Below are positions 50,008 to 58,930 of a stretch of 64,000 bases of DNA, in pieces. The notes below the pieces were generated by a model. The model did no database searches, had not been told where the DNA came from, and saw nothing but the letters and a program-made list of their open reading frames with translations. The stretch lies in NCBI RefSeq assembly GCF_000964005.1, contig NZ_JXYP01000036.1, positions 148,889 to 212,888 on the forward strand, given 5' to 3'. The stretch comes from Williamsia herbipolensis. Its GTDB lineage: Bacteria; Actinomycetota; Actinomycetes; Mycobacteriales; Mycobacteriaceae. How positions within the stretch are numbered: position 1 is the stretch's first letter; every line of letters begins with the position of its first letter. The position numbers and the translations under genes were made by a program.

Positions 50008-51194
50008 CCGACAGTGGTGAATCGACCGTCTCCGACAGCAGTGAATCGGCCGTCTCCGACGGGGTCCTGTTCGTGACGCATTCGCCGCAGCGCTCGGGCG
50101 CGGAGTCGGTGATGCTCGACCTCGCCACCGAATGCCACCGTCGAGGGATGTCGGTGTCGGTGGCGTGCCCGGTCGGCCCGCTCTCGGAATCGTTCCCGCC
50201 GTGGGTCATCCACGTCGAGATCCCGCACCTCGGTCGCGACCACGGTAGTCGTACCCGCGCCGGCGCGGCGTGGGGGATGGCCCGGTCGATGGTGATCGCC
50301 GCGCGCACGTTGCGCGCCCACCGCGGCACCCCGATCGTCGCGAACTCGGCGCACACCCTGCCCGCGCTGCGCCTCGCCGGCGTGCGGTCGGTCGCCTGGC
50401 TCGTCCACGACCACGTGGTCAGCACGAAGACCCGGGTGTTCATCGCCGCGGGACGTCCGCTGCTCGACCGGGTGGTCGCGGTGTCCCCGACGACCGCGTC
50501 GGCCCTCGACGGTCTCGTGGACCACGTCGCGGTCGGCCGCCTCGGCGTCGACATCCCCGACACGGCTCCCACCGGCACGCCGACGACCGGTGCCCTGCGG
50601 GCCGGCACCCTGTCGGTGCTCACCCCGTGGAAGGGCATCGACGTCTTCCTCGAGGCGGTCGCCCGGATCGAGGACGCGACCGCTGTCGTCGCGGGTGAGG
50701 CCTTTCCCGGCGACGTCGGGTACGCCGCGCAGCTGCGCGAGCGTGCCGGACAGCCGGATCTCGCAGGGCGCGTGACGTTCCCGGGTCGGGTGCGTGCCGC
50801 CGACGCGTTGGCGGAGTGGACGGTGCACGTGTCGGCGAGCATCGCCCCGGAAGCCGGACCGCTGACCGCGATGGAGGCGATGGCCGCGGGCGTTCCGGTC
50901 GTCGCCACCGACCACGGAAACCCCAGCACCCTCCTCGCCGACCGGCGCGGGGTGTTGGTGCCCCCGGGTGATCCGGTCGCCCTCGCCGAGGCGATGTCGT
51001 CGATCGCCGCCGATCCGGTGGGCACCGCGGCGATGGTCCGTCGCGCGTACGCCCATGTCGCCGAGCACCACGATCGCCGCGAGACCGTCCCCGCGCTGCT
51101 CGACCTGCTCGTCGGCACGACACGCTCGAGTGCCCCGGACGCACACGCCGACGCCGTCGCGACCCCGTCGCGCGGCGGGGGCGGGGCGCGATGA
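50004..51194 (+). CDS. GT4-family glycosyltransferase
   Basis: 396 residues from ATG 50004, overlapping the flippase stop by 4 nt. The N-terminal ~18 residues are a 24-bp tandem duplication (DSGESTVS / DSSESAVS). The GT-B domain starts at VLFVTHSPQRSGAESVMLDLA; other motifs are SVAWLVHDHV, VLTPWKGIDVFLEAV and EX7E as EAGPLTAMEAMAAGVP. This resembles capsular and teichuronic-type transferases. The donor sugar is unknown. Confidence 0.87.
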   Translation: MTDSGESTVSDSSESAVSDGVLFVTHSPQRSGAESVMLDLATECHRRGMSVSVACPVGPLSESFPPWVIHVEIPHLGRDHGSRTRAGAAWGMARSMVIAARTLRAHRGTPIVANSAHTLPALRLAGVRSVAWLVHDHVVSTKTRVFIAAGRPLLDRVVAVSPTTASALDGLVDHVAVGRLGVDIPDTAPTGTPTTGALRAGTLSVLTPWKGIDVFLEAVARIEDATAVVAGEAFPGDVGYAAQLRERAGQPDLAGRVTFPGRVRAADALAEWTVHVSASIAPEAGPLTAMEAMAAGVPVVATDHGNPSTLLADRRGVLVPPGDPVALAEAMSSIAADPVGTAAMVRRAYAHVAEHHDRRETVPALLDLLVGTTRSSAPDAHADAVATPSRGGGGAR

Positions 51195-52579
51195 ACACCG
51201 GCGTCATGCATACGGCGACCTACGGTGTCGCCGGCATCGTGGGACTCGCTGTCGCGGTGTGGATCCTGATCCGACCCCAACGCGGTGTCCTGCTGTTCGC
51301 GGCGATCTCGCCGCTGCACTACATCCTGATCTTCGCTCTCGGCGCCGGGTTCCCGAACGGATGGAAAGAAGGCCTGTTGGGCTTCACCGCGGTGTGCGCG
51401 GTGATCCGGACGCGTTGGTCGGCGGTCCCGCGCTTCACCCAACCGTGGGCCTACCTGTTCGCCCTGTTGGCCGCCATCGGGATCGTCAGCGCCCTGGTGA
51501 CTCTCCCGATGAACGTCGCGCTGTCACCGATCAAGATCACGTTCTTCTACGGACTGGTGTTCCCGATCATCATCTGGCTGCGTCCGCTCGACGCCGGCGA
51601 TCGCGACCACCTGATCTCGATCATGATGCTGCTGGGTCTCGGCACCGGTCTGTACGGCATCTACCAGCAGGTCATCGGCGCCGATGCGCTCGCCGCCCAG
51701 GGGTTCGCCTACAACACCGACATCCGTTTCGCCGGCGGTCTGTTGCGGTCGTTCAGCACGTTCGGCCAGCCCTTCCCGTTCGCGCTCTTCATGATGCTCG
51801 TGCTCCTGGTGTGCGGATCGGTCGCCGCGGCGCAACCCCGCCGCCCCCGCAACCTGGTGTTCCTCGTACTCACCCCGATCTACCTCGTCGCGATGTCGAC
51901 CGCCGTGGTGCGCGCCGCGTTCCTCGGGTTGCTGATCGGCCTGCTGTGGATCGGTTTCCATCGCTACCGGAAGCTGTTGACTGCTCTGGGGATCGGCGCC
52001 GTGATCGCCGCGGCGATCACGGCCGTCTTCTCCGGTCCGGTGCTCTCGACGTTCCTGTCGTCCAACAGTCTCGGCGAGCGCGGCACGGGCTGGAGCGACT
52101 CGATCACCTCGATCCTCGGTCACCCCTTCGGCATCGGACTCGGCACCACGGGTTCGGCCGCCGAGGTGGTGGCGAAGGCGACCCGATCGTCGTCGGCGCC
52201 GTATCAGCCCGACAACTACTACATCAAGGTGGCGATCGAGTTGGGTCCGTTGGCCCTGTGGGTCTTCGTCGGCGTGCTCGTCGTCGCGGTGCTGCACACC
52301 GTCCGAGCGTCGCGCGTCGCGACCGATCCGGTGGATCGCAATCTCTGCGTGGGCGTCTCGGCGGCCGCCGTCGCCGTCGCCGCCGCCGCACTGGTCTCCA
52401 CGTACTTCGAGATCTTCCCCGACGACGCCTACTTCTGGTTGCTCCTCGGCGCTGCGGCGTCGACGGTCGTCGCGCCCCGCCGTGACACCACGAACGGCGA
52501 CATCGGGACCGAGGGTCCTCACGACGCGGATGCCGCACCCGTCGACGGCGTGCCCGACACCACTACCCTCGTGCGGTGA
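51191..52579 (+). CDS. O-antigen ligase / polymerase-like membrane protein (Wzy/WaaL family)
   Basis: 462 residues with about 11-12 membrane helices, overlapping the previous gene by 4 nt. The large extracytoplasmic loop near residues 290-350 has GERGTGWSDSITSILGHPFGIGLG and the QPDNYYIKVAIELG segment, typical of PF04932 ligases/polymerases. It would polymerise repeat units on the outer face or ligate the chain to an acceptor. It is followed by a glycosidase in the same operon. Confidence 0.87.
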   Translation: MNTGVMHTATYGVAGIVGLAVAVWILIRPQRGVLLFAAISPLHYILIFALGAGFPNGWKEGLLGFTAVCAVIRTRWSAVPRFTQPWAYLFALLAAIGIVSALVTLPMNVALSPIKITFFYGLVFPIIIWLRPLDAGDRDHLISIMMLLGLGTGLYGIYQQVIGADALAAQGFAYNTDIRFAGGLLRSFSTFGQPFPFALFMMLVLLVCGSVAAAQPRRPRNLVFLVLTPIYLVAMSTAVVRAAFLGLLIGLLWIGFHRYRKLLTALGIGAVIAAAITAVFSGPVLSTFLSSNSLGERGTGWSDSITSILGHPFGIGLGTTGSAAEVVAKATRSSSAPYQPDNYYIKVAIELGPLALWVFVGVLVVAVLHTVRASRVATDPVDRNLCVGVSAAAVAVAAAALVSTYFEIFPDDAYFWLLLGAAASTVVAPRRDTTNGDIGTEGPHDADAAPVDGVPDTTTLVR

Positions 52580-53742
52580 CCCGCGACAGATTCGGGGTCC
52601 GTCGACTGTTCGCCACCAGGCGACGACGGACCATGGTGATCGGTGCGCTGGTCGCGGTCGTCCTCCTCGTCGTGGCCGGCGGGGTCACCGTCGCCGTGAT
52701 GCCCGCCCCGCTGGCCCGCGTCCTGGGCATCCACGACACCCAGGTGGACCACGCATGCGTGCCGGCGACGCCGCAGACCCCGCTCGGGGTCGCCGCGGGT
52801 AGCGGACTCACCACGCTGTCCGACGCCGACCTGGCGCGGACCCTCGACATGACCGCCGAGGGCGGTATGCGGTGGATCCGTTTCGACGTGCCGTGGAGTT
52901 CGGTGGAGGCCACACGCGGCCAGTACGACTGGGCCGCGACCGACCGTGTGGTCGACGCCGCGCGGGCCCGCGGTCTCACCATCCTCGGCATCGTCGACAC
53001 GACACCCACCTGGGCGCGACTGCCGGGGGCGCTCGACAAGGATTTCTCCCTGCCGAACGACACCGCCGCGTTCGGCAACTTCGCCGGGCTCGCGGCGCGG
53101 CGCTACGCCGACCGGATCACCGCCTGGGAGGTGTGGAACGAGCCGAACATCGTCAACTTCGCTGCACCCGCACCCGATGTCGCGCTGTACGGCCGGATGC
53201 TGTCGGCGGCGTCGATCGCCATCCGCACCAATGCCGCACCGGGGGTCACGATCGTCACCGCCGGGCTCTCACCCGCCGTCGACGGGGGCGGAAACATCGC
53301 GCCCACACGGTTCCTGAGCACGCTGTACCGCGTCGCCGATTCCGCGTCGTGGGACGCCGTCGGCATCCACCCGTACAGCTATCCCTATCTGCCCCTGGAC
53401 TCCTCGTCGAAGTCGTTCAACGCGTTCGCGCAACTGCCTGCGCTGTACGCGACGATGCGCCGCAACGGTGACGGCGCCAAGAAACTGTGGGTCACCGAGT
53501 ACGGGGCACCCACGGGTGGCACCTCGAAGCAGAGGGTGTCCGAACAGTTCCAGGCCGATTCGCTCTGGTCGGCCATCATGTCGACCCGGTCCCGCGGACA
53601 CTTCGGCCCGTTCTTCGTCTACAGCCTGCGCGATGCGGGCACCGACACCTCCGACGTGGAGGACAACTTCGGGTTGCTGCGCAACGACTTCAGCCCGAAG
53701 AAGGCCTACGGCGCGGTGCGCGCCGCCGCCGACTGCCGCTGA
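52576..53742 (+). CDS. Membrane-anchored PslG-like glycoside hydrolase (GH39/GH5 type)
   Basis: 388 residues from GTG 52576, 4-nt overlap with the previous gene. An N-terminal anchor (MVIGALVAVVLLVVAGGVTVAV) is followed by a TIM barrel with RFDVPWSSVEATRGQYDW, acid/base Glu in AWEVWNEPN, VGIHPYSYPYL and nucleophile Glu in WVTEYGAPTG. This is the clan-A pattern of PslG-type enzymes, which cut the polymer made by their own locus to aid export or control length. It closes the plus-strand operon. A secreted paralogue lies at 56004-57089. Confidence 0.87.
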   Translation: MTRDRFGVRRLFATRRRRTMVIGALVAVVLLVVAGGVTVAVMPAPLARVLGIHDTQVDHACVPATPQTPLGVAAGSGLTTLSDADLARTLDMTAEGGMRWIRFDVPWSSVEATRGQYDWAATDRVVDAARARGLTILGIVDTTPTWARLPGALDKDFSLPNDTAAFGNFAGLAARRYADRITAWEVWNEPNIVNFAAPAPDVALYGRMLSAASIAIRTNAAPGVTIVTAGLSPAVDGGGNIAPTRFLSTLYRVADSASWDAVGIHPYSYPYLPLDSSSKSFNAFAQLPALYATMRRNGDGAKKLWVTEYGAPTGGTSKQRVSEQFQADSLWSAIMSTRSRGHFGPFFVYSLRDAGTDTSDVEDNFGLLRNDFSPKKAYGAVRAAADCR

Positions 53743-53754
53743 GGCGGCGCATCG

Positions 53755-53831
53755 CTGCTGAGAACTGCCCCGAGAGGACAGTCCGAGGGGAATATCCCCT
53801 CCGACTGTCGCCTGGGGGCAGATTTCAGCAG
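53755..53831 (+). terminator. Nested four-arm inverted repeat after the EPS operon
   Basis: Four successive arm pairs fold into one 77-nt structure: CTGCTGA/TCAGCAG, CTGCCCC/GGGGCAG, GACAGTC/GACTGTC and AGGGGA/TCCCCT around an ATA loop, with small internal loops. It starts 13 bp after the glycosidase stop. It is a likely terminator for the plus strand. Confidence 0.8.
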
Positions 53832-53874
53832 TCGAGCCTCACCGACGCCGCGGATCGCGATGTCCACACAGACG

Positions 53875-53909
53875 ACCGCCGCTGAACCGACAGGCGGTTC
53901 AGCGGCGGT
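53875..53909 (-). terminator. Perfect 15-bp hairpin after the Wzz-like gene
   Basis: Arms ACCGCCGCTGAACCG / CGGTTCAGCGGCGGT with a 5-nt loop, 22 bp past the stop of the minus-strand Wzz-like gene. The convergent pair of terminators fills the 188-bp gap. Confidence 0.85.
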
Positions 53910-53930
53910 GGTGCGCTGCGTGCGGACGTC

Positions 53931-55796
53931 TCAGCTGTGCGTCGACTGGGGCATACGCTCGGACTCGTCGATGCTCTCGGAGTCGGAGTCGGAGTCGGAG
54001 TCGGAGTTCGTGTCGGTGCCGGCGTCGTCCGAGAAGCTCTCGGCTGCAACCTCGTCCGACGACTCGGCCTCATCGGACTCCGCGTCCTGATCGGCCTCGA
54101 CATCCTGTTCCGCCACCGCGTTCTCGTCGGGCACCTGCTCCTCGACGGACGCGGGGTCCTCGTCGGCCCCGGCAGGCTGGTCGACGGCGTCGACGTGCTC
54201 CGCCACCGAATCCTGCTCCGGCACAGGCGTCTGCTGCACCGGGGCGGGGTGCACCTGCGTCCCGTTGGACCGGGCTCCGTTGGACTGGGCTCCGTTGGAC
54301 TGGGCTGCGTTGGTCTGGGCTGCGTTGGTCTGGGCTCCGCTGGTGGCAGGGGACGGGACCGCCGCCATGCCGTTCGCACCCTCGGGGCCGAGGGGGCGGT
54401 AGGGCAGGTATCCGGCGGCGGGATCGTTCGGGGTGATCGGTGGGGGCGGTGCGATCGGGGCGGACGCCGGGGCCGACGCCGGACCCGCGGGCGCCGACCC
54501 GGTGGCGGGGGCCGCCGAGGCGCGCACCGGCGCCGCGGCCTCGGAGGGCTTGCGGAACGCGACCGCGAGACCGCCGGGCAGACTGAAGCTTCCGCGGCCG
54601 CTGGGCGCGACCACGAGGATCGACGGGATGTTCCACGCCGCGAGTGTCTCGAGCGCCTTCGCCACGCGGGCGCGCTCGACCTGACCGTCACGGACCACCA
54701 CGACGGCGAGCGAGTGGTCGCGCTCGTCGGGGGTCCAGTCGTCGTCGTCGATGTCGCGACCGTCGACCCGTCCGTGGACATGCGCGACGATGCGGGCGAC
54801 GACGCCGCGGACCTGCTCGGAGGCGACGATCAGCACCGGACCCGACACACGTGCGACGGCGGCCAGCGTCGAGGTCGAGATCTCCTCGCCGCGACGCGGG
54901 ATGTCGACGACGGCGTGCGCGCGACGACCGATGCGTCGCGACCACTCGCGGTTCACCGATCGGCCGAGGAACGACCGGGCCAACACGAGCAGTTCGGCCG
55001 CGAGGATCAGCGCGAGGAGCCCGGCCACACCGGCGATGGCGATCGGCGGGATGCTCGCGGCCTTCGGTCCACCGGCCGGCTGCGACAGCAGGATGAGACG
55101 TTGGGTGGCCGCGGTGATCGGCTGTGTGGCCGAGGCCGCGGTCTGCTGCTGCTGCTGGAGTTGACCGATCTGCGACTTGAGTGCGGCGAGGATCCCCGCC
55201 GCGGGTCCGTCGGCGGTGATGACACCGTCGAGTTGCGAGGTGAGCGACTGCAATTGGGTGGTGAGCGCCTGCAATCCGGTGCTCATGCCGTTGCTCGCCG
55301 GCGCCGAGGCCGCCGACTGCTGGCGCTGGACGTAGGTCGAGTCGAGCGTCGAGACGACGGCCTTGGCCAGGGTCGAGGCGTCCTGCGCCGAGCCGGCCTC
55401 GGCGGTGACGTCGACGATGCCGGGCACCGTCGACGCGGCGACGACGATGTCGGCCGACAGCTGCGACGGATCGAGGCGCAGGCCCGAGGTCTTGGCGATC
55501 TGCGCCAGGACCTGCTGGTCGGAGGCGAGCGCGACGAACGGGCCCGCCGCGGTGGCGGCGTCGGTCGAGGTCGGGCCGGACTGACCGCTGGCCGCGGCAC
55601 CGGGTGTGACGATCTGCGCGACGACGGACGCCTGATAGCGCTGCGCGGAGGCCGACTGGTAGCCGAAGACGCCCAGTGCCACCACGATCGCGATGACGAT
55701 CGCGATGTGCGCCACCTTCAGCAGTCCGCGCAGGTGCCCGAGAAGATCTACGGTGGGCTCGTTGCCCATCGACGGCGTGCGTGTGTTTTGCTTCAT
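53931..55796 (-). CDS. Wzz-like chain-length / EPS co-polymerase protein
   Basis: 621 residues from ATG 55796, with GGGGGAG eleven bases upstream. Two membrane helices (HIAIVIAIVVALGVFGYQ near residue 30; IAIAGVAGLLALILAAELLVL near 260) flank an extracytoplasmic region with Gln-rich coiled-coil (LQALTTQLQSLTSQLDGV), the layout of polysaccharide co-polymerases. The cytoplasmic part resembles the kinase-linked region of such proteins (RVSGPVLIVASEQVRGVV) but has no P-loop. The last ~160 residues are disordered: Pro/Ala, an AQ(T/S)NGA repeat (about 54260-54340), then acidic with a Ser-Asp run. It probably controls chain length. Confidence 0.78.
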   Translation of the reverse strand: MKQNTRTPSMGNEPTVDLLGHLRGLLKVAHIAIVIAIVVALGVFGYQSASAQRYQASVVAQIVTPGAAASGQSGPTSTDAATAAGPFVALASDQQVLAQIAKTSGLRLDPSQLSADIVVAASTVPGIVDVTAEAGSAQDASTLAKAVVSTLDSTYVQRQQSAASAPASNGMSTGLQALTTQLQSLTSQLDGVITADGPAAGILAALKSQIGQLQQQQQTAASATQPITAATQRLILLSQPAGGPKAASIPPIAIAGVAGLLALILAAELLVLARSFLGRSVNREWSRRIGRRAHAVVDIPRRGEEISTSTLAAVARVSGPVLIVASEQVRGVVARIVAHVHGRVDGRDIDDDDWTPDERDHSLAVVVVRDGQVERARVAKALETLAAWNIPSILVVAPSGRGSFSLPGGLAVAFRKPSEAAAPVRASAAPATGSAPAGPASAPASAPIAPPPPITPNDPAAGYLPYRPLGPEGANGMAAVPSPATSGAQTNAAQTNAAQSNGAQSNGARSNGTQVHPAPVQQTPVPEQDSVAEHVDAVDQPAGADEDPASVEEQVPDENAVAEQDVEADQDAESDEAESSDEVAAESFSDDAGTDTNSDSDSDSDSESIDESERMPQSTHS

Positions 55797-56003
55797 GCGA
55801 ACATCTACTCCCCCTGCAACACGCCTCCCCAGCGGTTGCTCCCCGTGCCCCCTCCCCGAGGGCGATCGGTCATACCGATCCACATGATACTGCACGCTGG
55901 CGAAGGGGGTGTTCACTCCAGTCGTGTATCGGCACCGACCGCCGACGACGCCGACGGCGAACGACTTCTGAACACCACGATCTCCGAAGACAGACACGAG
56001 GAC

Positions 56004-57089
56004 ATGATGCAGCTCACACTTCGATCACGGTGGATGCGACTGGTGATGACCGCGGCGACGGTCGTCGGTGTCGCGACCACCGCCGCGGCCCCGGCCGCCA
56101 CCGCCGCCGGATGCGCACCCTCGGTGGGTGTGTCCCCCGGCGCGTCCGTCTACGGCTACTCCGACGCCGACCTGAACCAGACGTTCGCCCAGATGCGTGC
56201 CCTCGGCGCGACCTGGACCCGCATCGACATCGCCTGGAGTTCGATCGAGGCCAACCGCGGCGTGTTCACCTGGGGCACCACCGACCGGGTGGTGAACGCC
56301 GCACGCGCACAGGGACTCAAGGTCCTCGGCATCGTGGCCTACACACCGCGATGGGCGCGCGCGGCCTCGCCGGTCGACTCCGACAAGGTGGTGCCGGCGA
56401 ACCCCGCCGACTTCGGCGCGTTCGCCGCCCGCGTGGCCTCGCACTACGGGAATGCGTTGTCGGCGTACGAGATCTGGAACGAGCCGAACCTGCAGGCCTT
56501 CTTCATGCCTCGTGTCGACCCGGGCAGGTACGTCCAGCTGCTCGCCGCGGCGAGCACCGCCATCCGCCGCGTGAACGGCGGCGCGCTCATCGTCGGGGGT
56601 GGTGTCACCGGTGCGGGTAACGGCGGCGGCAACATGAACCCGGTCGATTTCGTCAGCGCCATGTACGGCTCGGGGGCGGCGCCGTTCCTCGACGTCGTGT
56701 CGGTGCACCCGTACAGCTATCCCATCGACCCCGCCGACACCCGGCCGAACCCGTACAACTACTTCAACGCGATCCCGGCGATCCGCGCGACGATGGTCGC
56801 CGGCGGTGACGCCCGCAAGTCGATCTGGATCACCGAGTTCGGGGCGCCGACCGGTGCCGGCACCAACGCGGTCAGCCCGGCGGCGCAGTCGGCGATGATC
56901 GTCCACGGCGTGGCCCGGGCCGGTCAGTTCGGCTATGTCGGCAACGTGTTCGTCTACTCGCTGCGCGACACCGGACCGAACGTCTACGACCGCGAACAGA
57001 ACTTCGGACTCCGGTACTCCAACGGCAGCCCGAAGCCCGCGTACAACGATCTGCGCGGCTACCTCGCACGATGCGGAGCGCCGCGCTAG
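56004..57089 (+). CDS. Secreted PslG-like glycoside hydrolase (GH39/GH5 type)
   Basis: 361 residues from ATG 56004 (ATG 56007 also possible). A signal peptide (MTAATVVGVATTAAAPAATA) precedes a TIM barrel paralogous to the enzyme at 52576: RIDIAWSSIEANRGVFTW, acid/base in YEIWNEPNLQ, VSVHPYSYPI, nucleophile in WITEFGAPTG, and EQNFGLRYSNGSPKPAY at the end. It is divergent from the Wzz-like gene over 207 bp. It may trim or release the polysaccharide outside the cell, while its anchored paralogue acts at the membrane. Confidence 0.88.
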   Translation: MMQLTLRSRWMRLVMTAATVVGVATTAAAPAATAAGCAPSVGVSPGASVYGYSDADLNQTFAQMRALGATWTRIDIAWSSIEANRGVFTWGTTDRVVNAARAQGLKVLGIVAYTPRWARAASPVDSDKVVPANPADFGAFAARVASHYGNALSAYEIWNEPNLQAFFMPRVDPGRYVQLLAAASTAIRRVNGGALIVGGGVTGAGNGGGNMNPVDFVSAMYGSGAAPFLDVVSVHPYSYPIDPADTRPNPYNYFNAIPAIRATMVAGGDARKSIWITEFGAPTGAGTNAVSPAAQSAMIVHGVARAGQFGYVGNVFVYSLRDTGPNVYDREQNFGLRYSNGSPKPAYNDLRGYLARCGAPR

Positions 57090-57149
57090 CGGGTTCTCGA
57101 ACACGATTCGTGCCCCAAGTACCTGTAACTGGGTGTAACGTGCAGATCC

Positions 57150-58919
57150 GTGGAGTCATCCGAACGTGATCTGTGGCGGCGTCGCACCGTCACCCGCGAC
57201 GGTGTGCAGCTGGCCGTCTTCGAGGCCGGCGACACCGACGCCCCGACCGTCGTGCTGGTCCACGGGTGGCCCGACACCCACCACCTGTGGACCCACGTGG
57301 CGCCGATCCTGGCCCGGCGGTACCACGTGGTCGCCTACGACACCCGCGGCTACGGCGAGAGCGACGCACCCTCGGGCGACGCGCCGTACCGGCTGGCCGA
57401 GCTGGCCGCGGACCTGTTCGCGGTCATCGACGCCGTCTCCGACGTTCCCGCCCACGTCGTCGCCCACGACTGGGGTTCGGTGCAGACGTGGGAGGCGGTG
57501 ACCACCGCGGGCGCCGACGACCGGATCGCCTCGTTCGTCTCGGTCTCGGGTCCCAACCTCGACCACCTCGGCACCTGGGCGCGCGAGAAGCTCGCACGCC
57601 CCACCCCGACGGCACTGCGGCAGGCGCTGTCGCAGATCGCGTCGTCGGCCTACACCGTGATGTTCCAGCTCCCCGTCGTGCCGAAAGTGTTCTTCGGTGC
57701 CCTCGGATGGGCGCCGGTGTGGCGCCAGTTCCTGCACCGCGTCGAGGGCACCGGCACCGGCGACGTCGCCGTGGGCCCCACGCTGCACCACGACATGATC
57801 TCGGGCCTGCGCTACTACCGGGCCAACATCCGCGCCCACCTGTTCTCGCCGGACGCCCGGTCGACGACGGTGCCGACCCTCGAGATCGTCAACACCCGCG
57901 ACATCGCGCTGCGGAGCGCCATCTTCGACAACACCCCGCGCTACACCGACGGCCTGTGGCGGCGCGACCTGCCGACCGGACACTGGCTGCCGTATTCGCG
58001 CCCGGAGCTGTTGGCCGAGAACGCAATCGACTTCATCGAGTCCATCATCAGCGGGGAACCGAGCGCGACCGTCGCCCGCGCACGCGTCACCGGCGACACC
58101 CGCGGCGCGGTCGAGGGGACGCTGTCCGTCGTCACCGGCGGTGGCAGCGGTATCGGCCGCGAGACGGCCCTGCTGCTGGCCGCCGAGGGCGGCGAGGTGG
58201 TCATCGCCGACATCGACCTCGGTGCCGCGCAGAAGACGGCCGACGAGATCACCGGCTCCGGCGGCACGGCACGTGCCTATGCCCTCGACGTCGCCGACAG
58301 CGACGCCTTCGCCCGGTTCGCCGCCACCGTCGCCGAGGCCCACGGTGTCCCCGACATCGTCGTCAACAACGCCGGGATCGGTCTGGCGGGTGCACTCCTC
58401 GACGCCACCGACGCCCAGATCCGGCGGCTCGTCGACATCAACCTCGTGAGCGTGGCCACCGGCAGCCGCGAGTTCGGCAGGCTGATGGTCGCCCGCGGAC
58501 TCGGCGGCCAGATCGTGAACCTCGCCTCGGCGGCCGCGTTCACCCCCCAGCGCGGGCTCGGCGCGTACGCGGCCACGAAGGCCGGTGTGCTGCTGCTCAG
58601 CGAGTCGTTGCGCGCCGAACTCGCCGAACACCACATCGGTGTCTCGGCGATCTGCCCCGGCATCGTCGACACCAACATCATCTCCGCGACCGAGTTCGCC
58701 GGCGCCACCGGCGACAACCAGGAGCGACTGCGCGACCGGATGAACGGCATGTACCGACGCCGTGGCTTCACCCCGGACCGTGTCGCGGTGGAGATCCTCG
58801 ACGCCATCACCCGCAACCGTGCCGTCGTCCCGGTGACCATCGAGGCCTCGGTGGGATACCGCGTGTACCGATTCCTGCCCGCACTCTCGCGCCGCATGGC
58901 GCGGACGTCGTTGTTCTAG
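57150..58919 (+). CDS. ephD: EphD-like epoxide hydrolase / short-chain dehydrogenase fusion
   Basis: 589 residues from GTG 57150. Residues 1-300 are an alpha/beta hydrolase with HGWPDTHHLW, nucleophile Asp in VVAHDWGSVQTWE and late LPTGHWLPYSRPE. Residues ~315-570 are an SDR with TGGGSGIGRE, VNNAGIG, LASAAAF and YAATK. M. tuberculosis EphD has the same order and length (592 residues) and acts on epoxy-mycolate metabolism. It heads an operon with a PF10118 protein (11 bp on) and a ferredoxin-reductase. This supports a mycolic-acid-containing host. Confidence 0.9.
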   Translation: MESSERDLWRRRTVTRDGVQLAVFEAGDTDAPTVVLVHGWPDTHHLWTHVAPILARRYHVVAYDTRGYGESDAPSGDAPYRLAELAADLFAVIDAVSDVPAHVVAHDWGSVQTWEAVTTAGADDRIASFVSVSGPNLDHLGTWAREKLARPTPTALRQALSQIASSAYTVMFQLPVVPKVFFGALGWAPVWRQFLHRVEGTGTGDVAVGPTLHHDMISGLRYYRANIRAHLFSPDARSTTVPTLEIVNTRDIALRSAIFDNTPRYTDGLWRRDLPTGHWLPYSRPELLAENAIDFIESIISGEPSATVARARVTGDTRGAVEGTLSVVTGGGSGIGRETALLLAAEGGEVVIADIDLGAAQKTADEITGSGGTARAYALDVADSDAFARFAATVAEAHGVPDIVVNNAGIGLAGALLDATDAQIRRLVDINLVSVATGSREFGRLMVARGLGGQIVNLASAAAFTPQRGLGAYAATKAGVLLLSESLRAELAEHHIGVSAICPGIVDTNIISATEFAGATGDNQERLRDRMNGMYRRRGFTPDRVAVEILDAITRNRAVVPVTIEASVGYRVYRFLPALSRRMARTSLF

Positions 58920-58930
58920 AGGAGTTCGCC

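Noticed and set aside
53937..56003. Long upstream extension of the secreted glycosidase frame
   Set aside because: It is antisense to the Wzz-like gene. The signal peptide begins at 56004, so the extension is a chance open frame.
36279..57089. Horizontally acquired genomic island
   Set aside because: No integrase, transposase, tRNA or flanking direct repeats were seen, and codon use looks the same as neighbours by eye. A composition scan would be needed.
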